DNA from: an uncultured Eubacteriales bacterium
GTDB taxonomy: Bacteria; Bacillota_A; Clostridia; Oscillospirales; CAG-272
NCBI GenBank assembly: GCA_900555345.1
Contig: USKS01000100.1
Coordinates: 1 to 6,183 of the forward strand
Length of the DNA stretch: 6,183 nt
Reading direction: 5' to 3'
Shown: positions 6,081 through 6,183 of the stretch, piece by piece
Numbering within the stretch: the first letter of the stretch is position 1
Layout: every line of letters starts with the position of its first letter
Program-made: the position numbers and the translations under genes
The notes under the pieces: model-generated
The model's database searches: none
What the model saw: the letters and a program-made list of their open reading frames with translations, nothing else
What the model was told of the DNA's origin: nothing

Positions 6081-6154
6081 CCCCGCAGGGGGACGGTTAA
6101 TAGCGGGGCTCCGCGCTCCGCAGGGAACGGTATTGGCGGGGCTCCGCGCCCCGC
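6081..6154 (+). repeat. Short GC-rich tandem repeat, about 2.5 units of 33-35 bases, hairpin-forming
   Basis: The unit reads roughly C(C/T)CCGCAGGG-(G)A-ACGGT-n-GCGGGGCTCCGCG. CCCCGC/CTCCGC blocks start at 6081, 6116 and 6149, ACGGT blocks at 6093 and 6127, and GCGGGGCTCCGCG blocks at 6103 and 6136. Each full block folds on itself: 6103-6121 pairs over 7 bp with one G-U, and 6136-6154 pairs over 7 bp perfectly. Both have the same loop, TCCGC. They lie directly after the mltG stop. No T-run follows, so this is not a standard intrinsic terminator, though it may protect or end the transcript in another way. Confidence 0.75.
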
Positions 6155-6164
6155 ACCTCGACAT

Positions 6165-6183
6165 GAGGGATAGGGATATATGC
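6165..6183 (+). promoter_or_regulatory. Possible ribosome binding site and start codon of the next gene
   Basis: GAGGGA (6165-6170) stands nine bases before an ATG at 6180-6182, one base before the end of the window. The spacing and sequence suit a translation start, but only one codon and one base are visible, so no product can be assigned and the ATG could be chance. Confidence 0.3.

Noticed and set aside
6165..6176. KOPS/SRS-like translocase recognition site (GAGGGATAGGG)
   Set aside because: The spacing does not match GGGNAGGG, the B. subtilis-type site is also not matched, and a single G-rich site is not evidence.
1..6183. A novel defence, mobile or biosynthetic system
   Set aside because: All six genes belong to known housekeeping or widespread families in one orientation. 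There is no integrase, transposase, toxin-antitoxin pair or repeat-spacer array. The CPBP protease alone does not make a defence system.

Overview
The window looks like a chromosomal housekeeping segment from a member of the Clostridia, most likely an Oscillospiraceae/Ruminococcaceae-type Firmicute. This is inferred from four things: an FtsK/SpoIIIE translocase, a thymidylate kinase with the 'TTxNAxHQxSKL' style seen in clostridial homologues, GTG starts with short gene overlaps and GGAG-type ribosome binding sites, and an MltG with a long cytoplasmic extension. All six genes lie on the + strand and cover nearly the whole window. No rRNA, tRNA, CRISPR array, insertion sequence or phage gene is visible.

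Layout: (1) 1-1092 is the C-terminal part of an FtsK/SpoIIIE DNA translocase, running in from upstream with its motor core and DNA-reading gamma domain. (2) 1125-1784 is thymidylate kinase. (3) 1785-1912 is a 128-base gap with an AT-rich promoter-like patch and a strong interrupted hairpin. (4) 1913-3962 is a tightly coupled trio: a DJ-1/PfpI-family protein, 5-formyltetrahydrofolate cyclo-ligase and a CPBP-family membrane protease. They are joined by two GTGA junctions in which the start codon overlaps the previous stop. (5) 3986-6079 is MltG, the membrane endolytic transglycosylase, with an approximately 340-residue disordered-looking N-terminal extension that roughly doubles its usual size. 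(6) 6080-6183 is non-coding and holds a short GC-rich tandem repeat of hairpin-forming units, followed by what may be the ribosome binding site and first codon of the next gene.

Functionally the segment groups chromosome segregation (FtsK), dTTP supply (Tmk), one-carbon folate salvage (the cyclo-ligase, whose product feeds thymidylate and purine synthesis), a probable stress or protein/glyoxal-repair protein (DJ-1 family), a membrane protease, and termination of glycan strand growth in the cell wall (MltG). This resembles a growth and division cluster, but the link between the genes is inference from position.

I found no convincing new multi-gene system. The points most worth a second look are the lysine-free, arginine/alanine/proline-rich MltG extension, the tandem hairpin repeats after mltG, and the hairpin leader before the DJ-1 gene.
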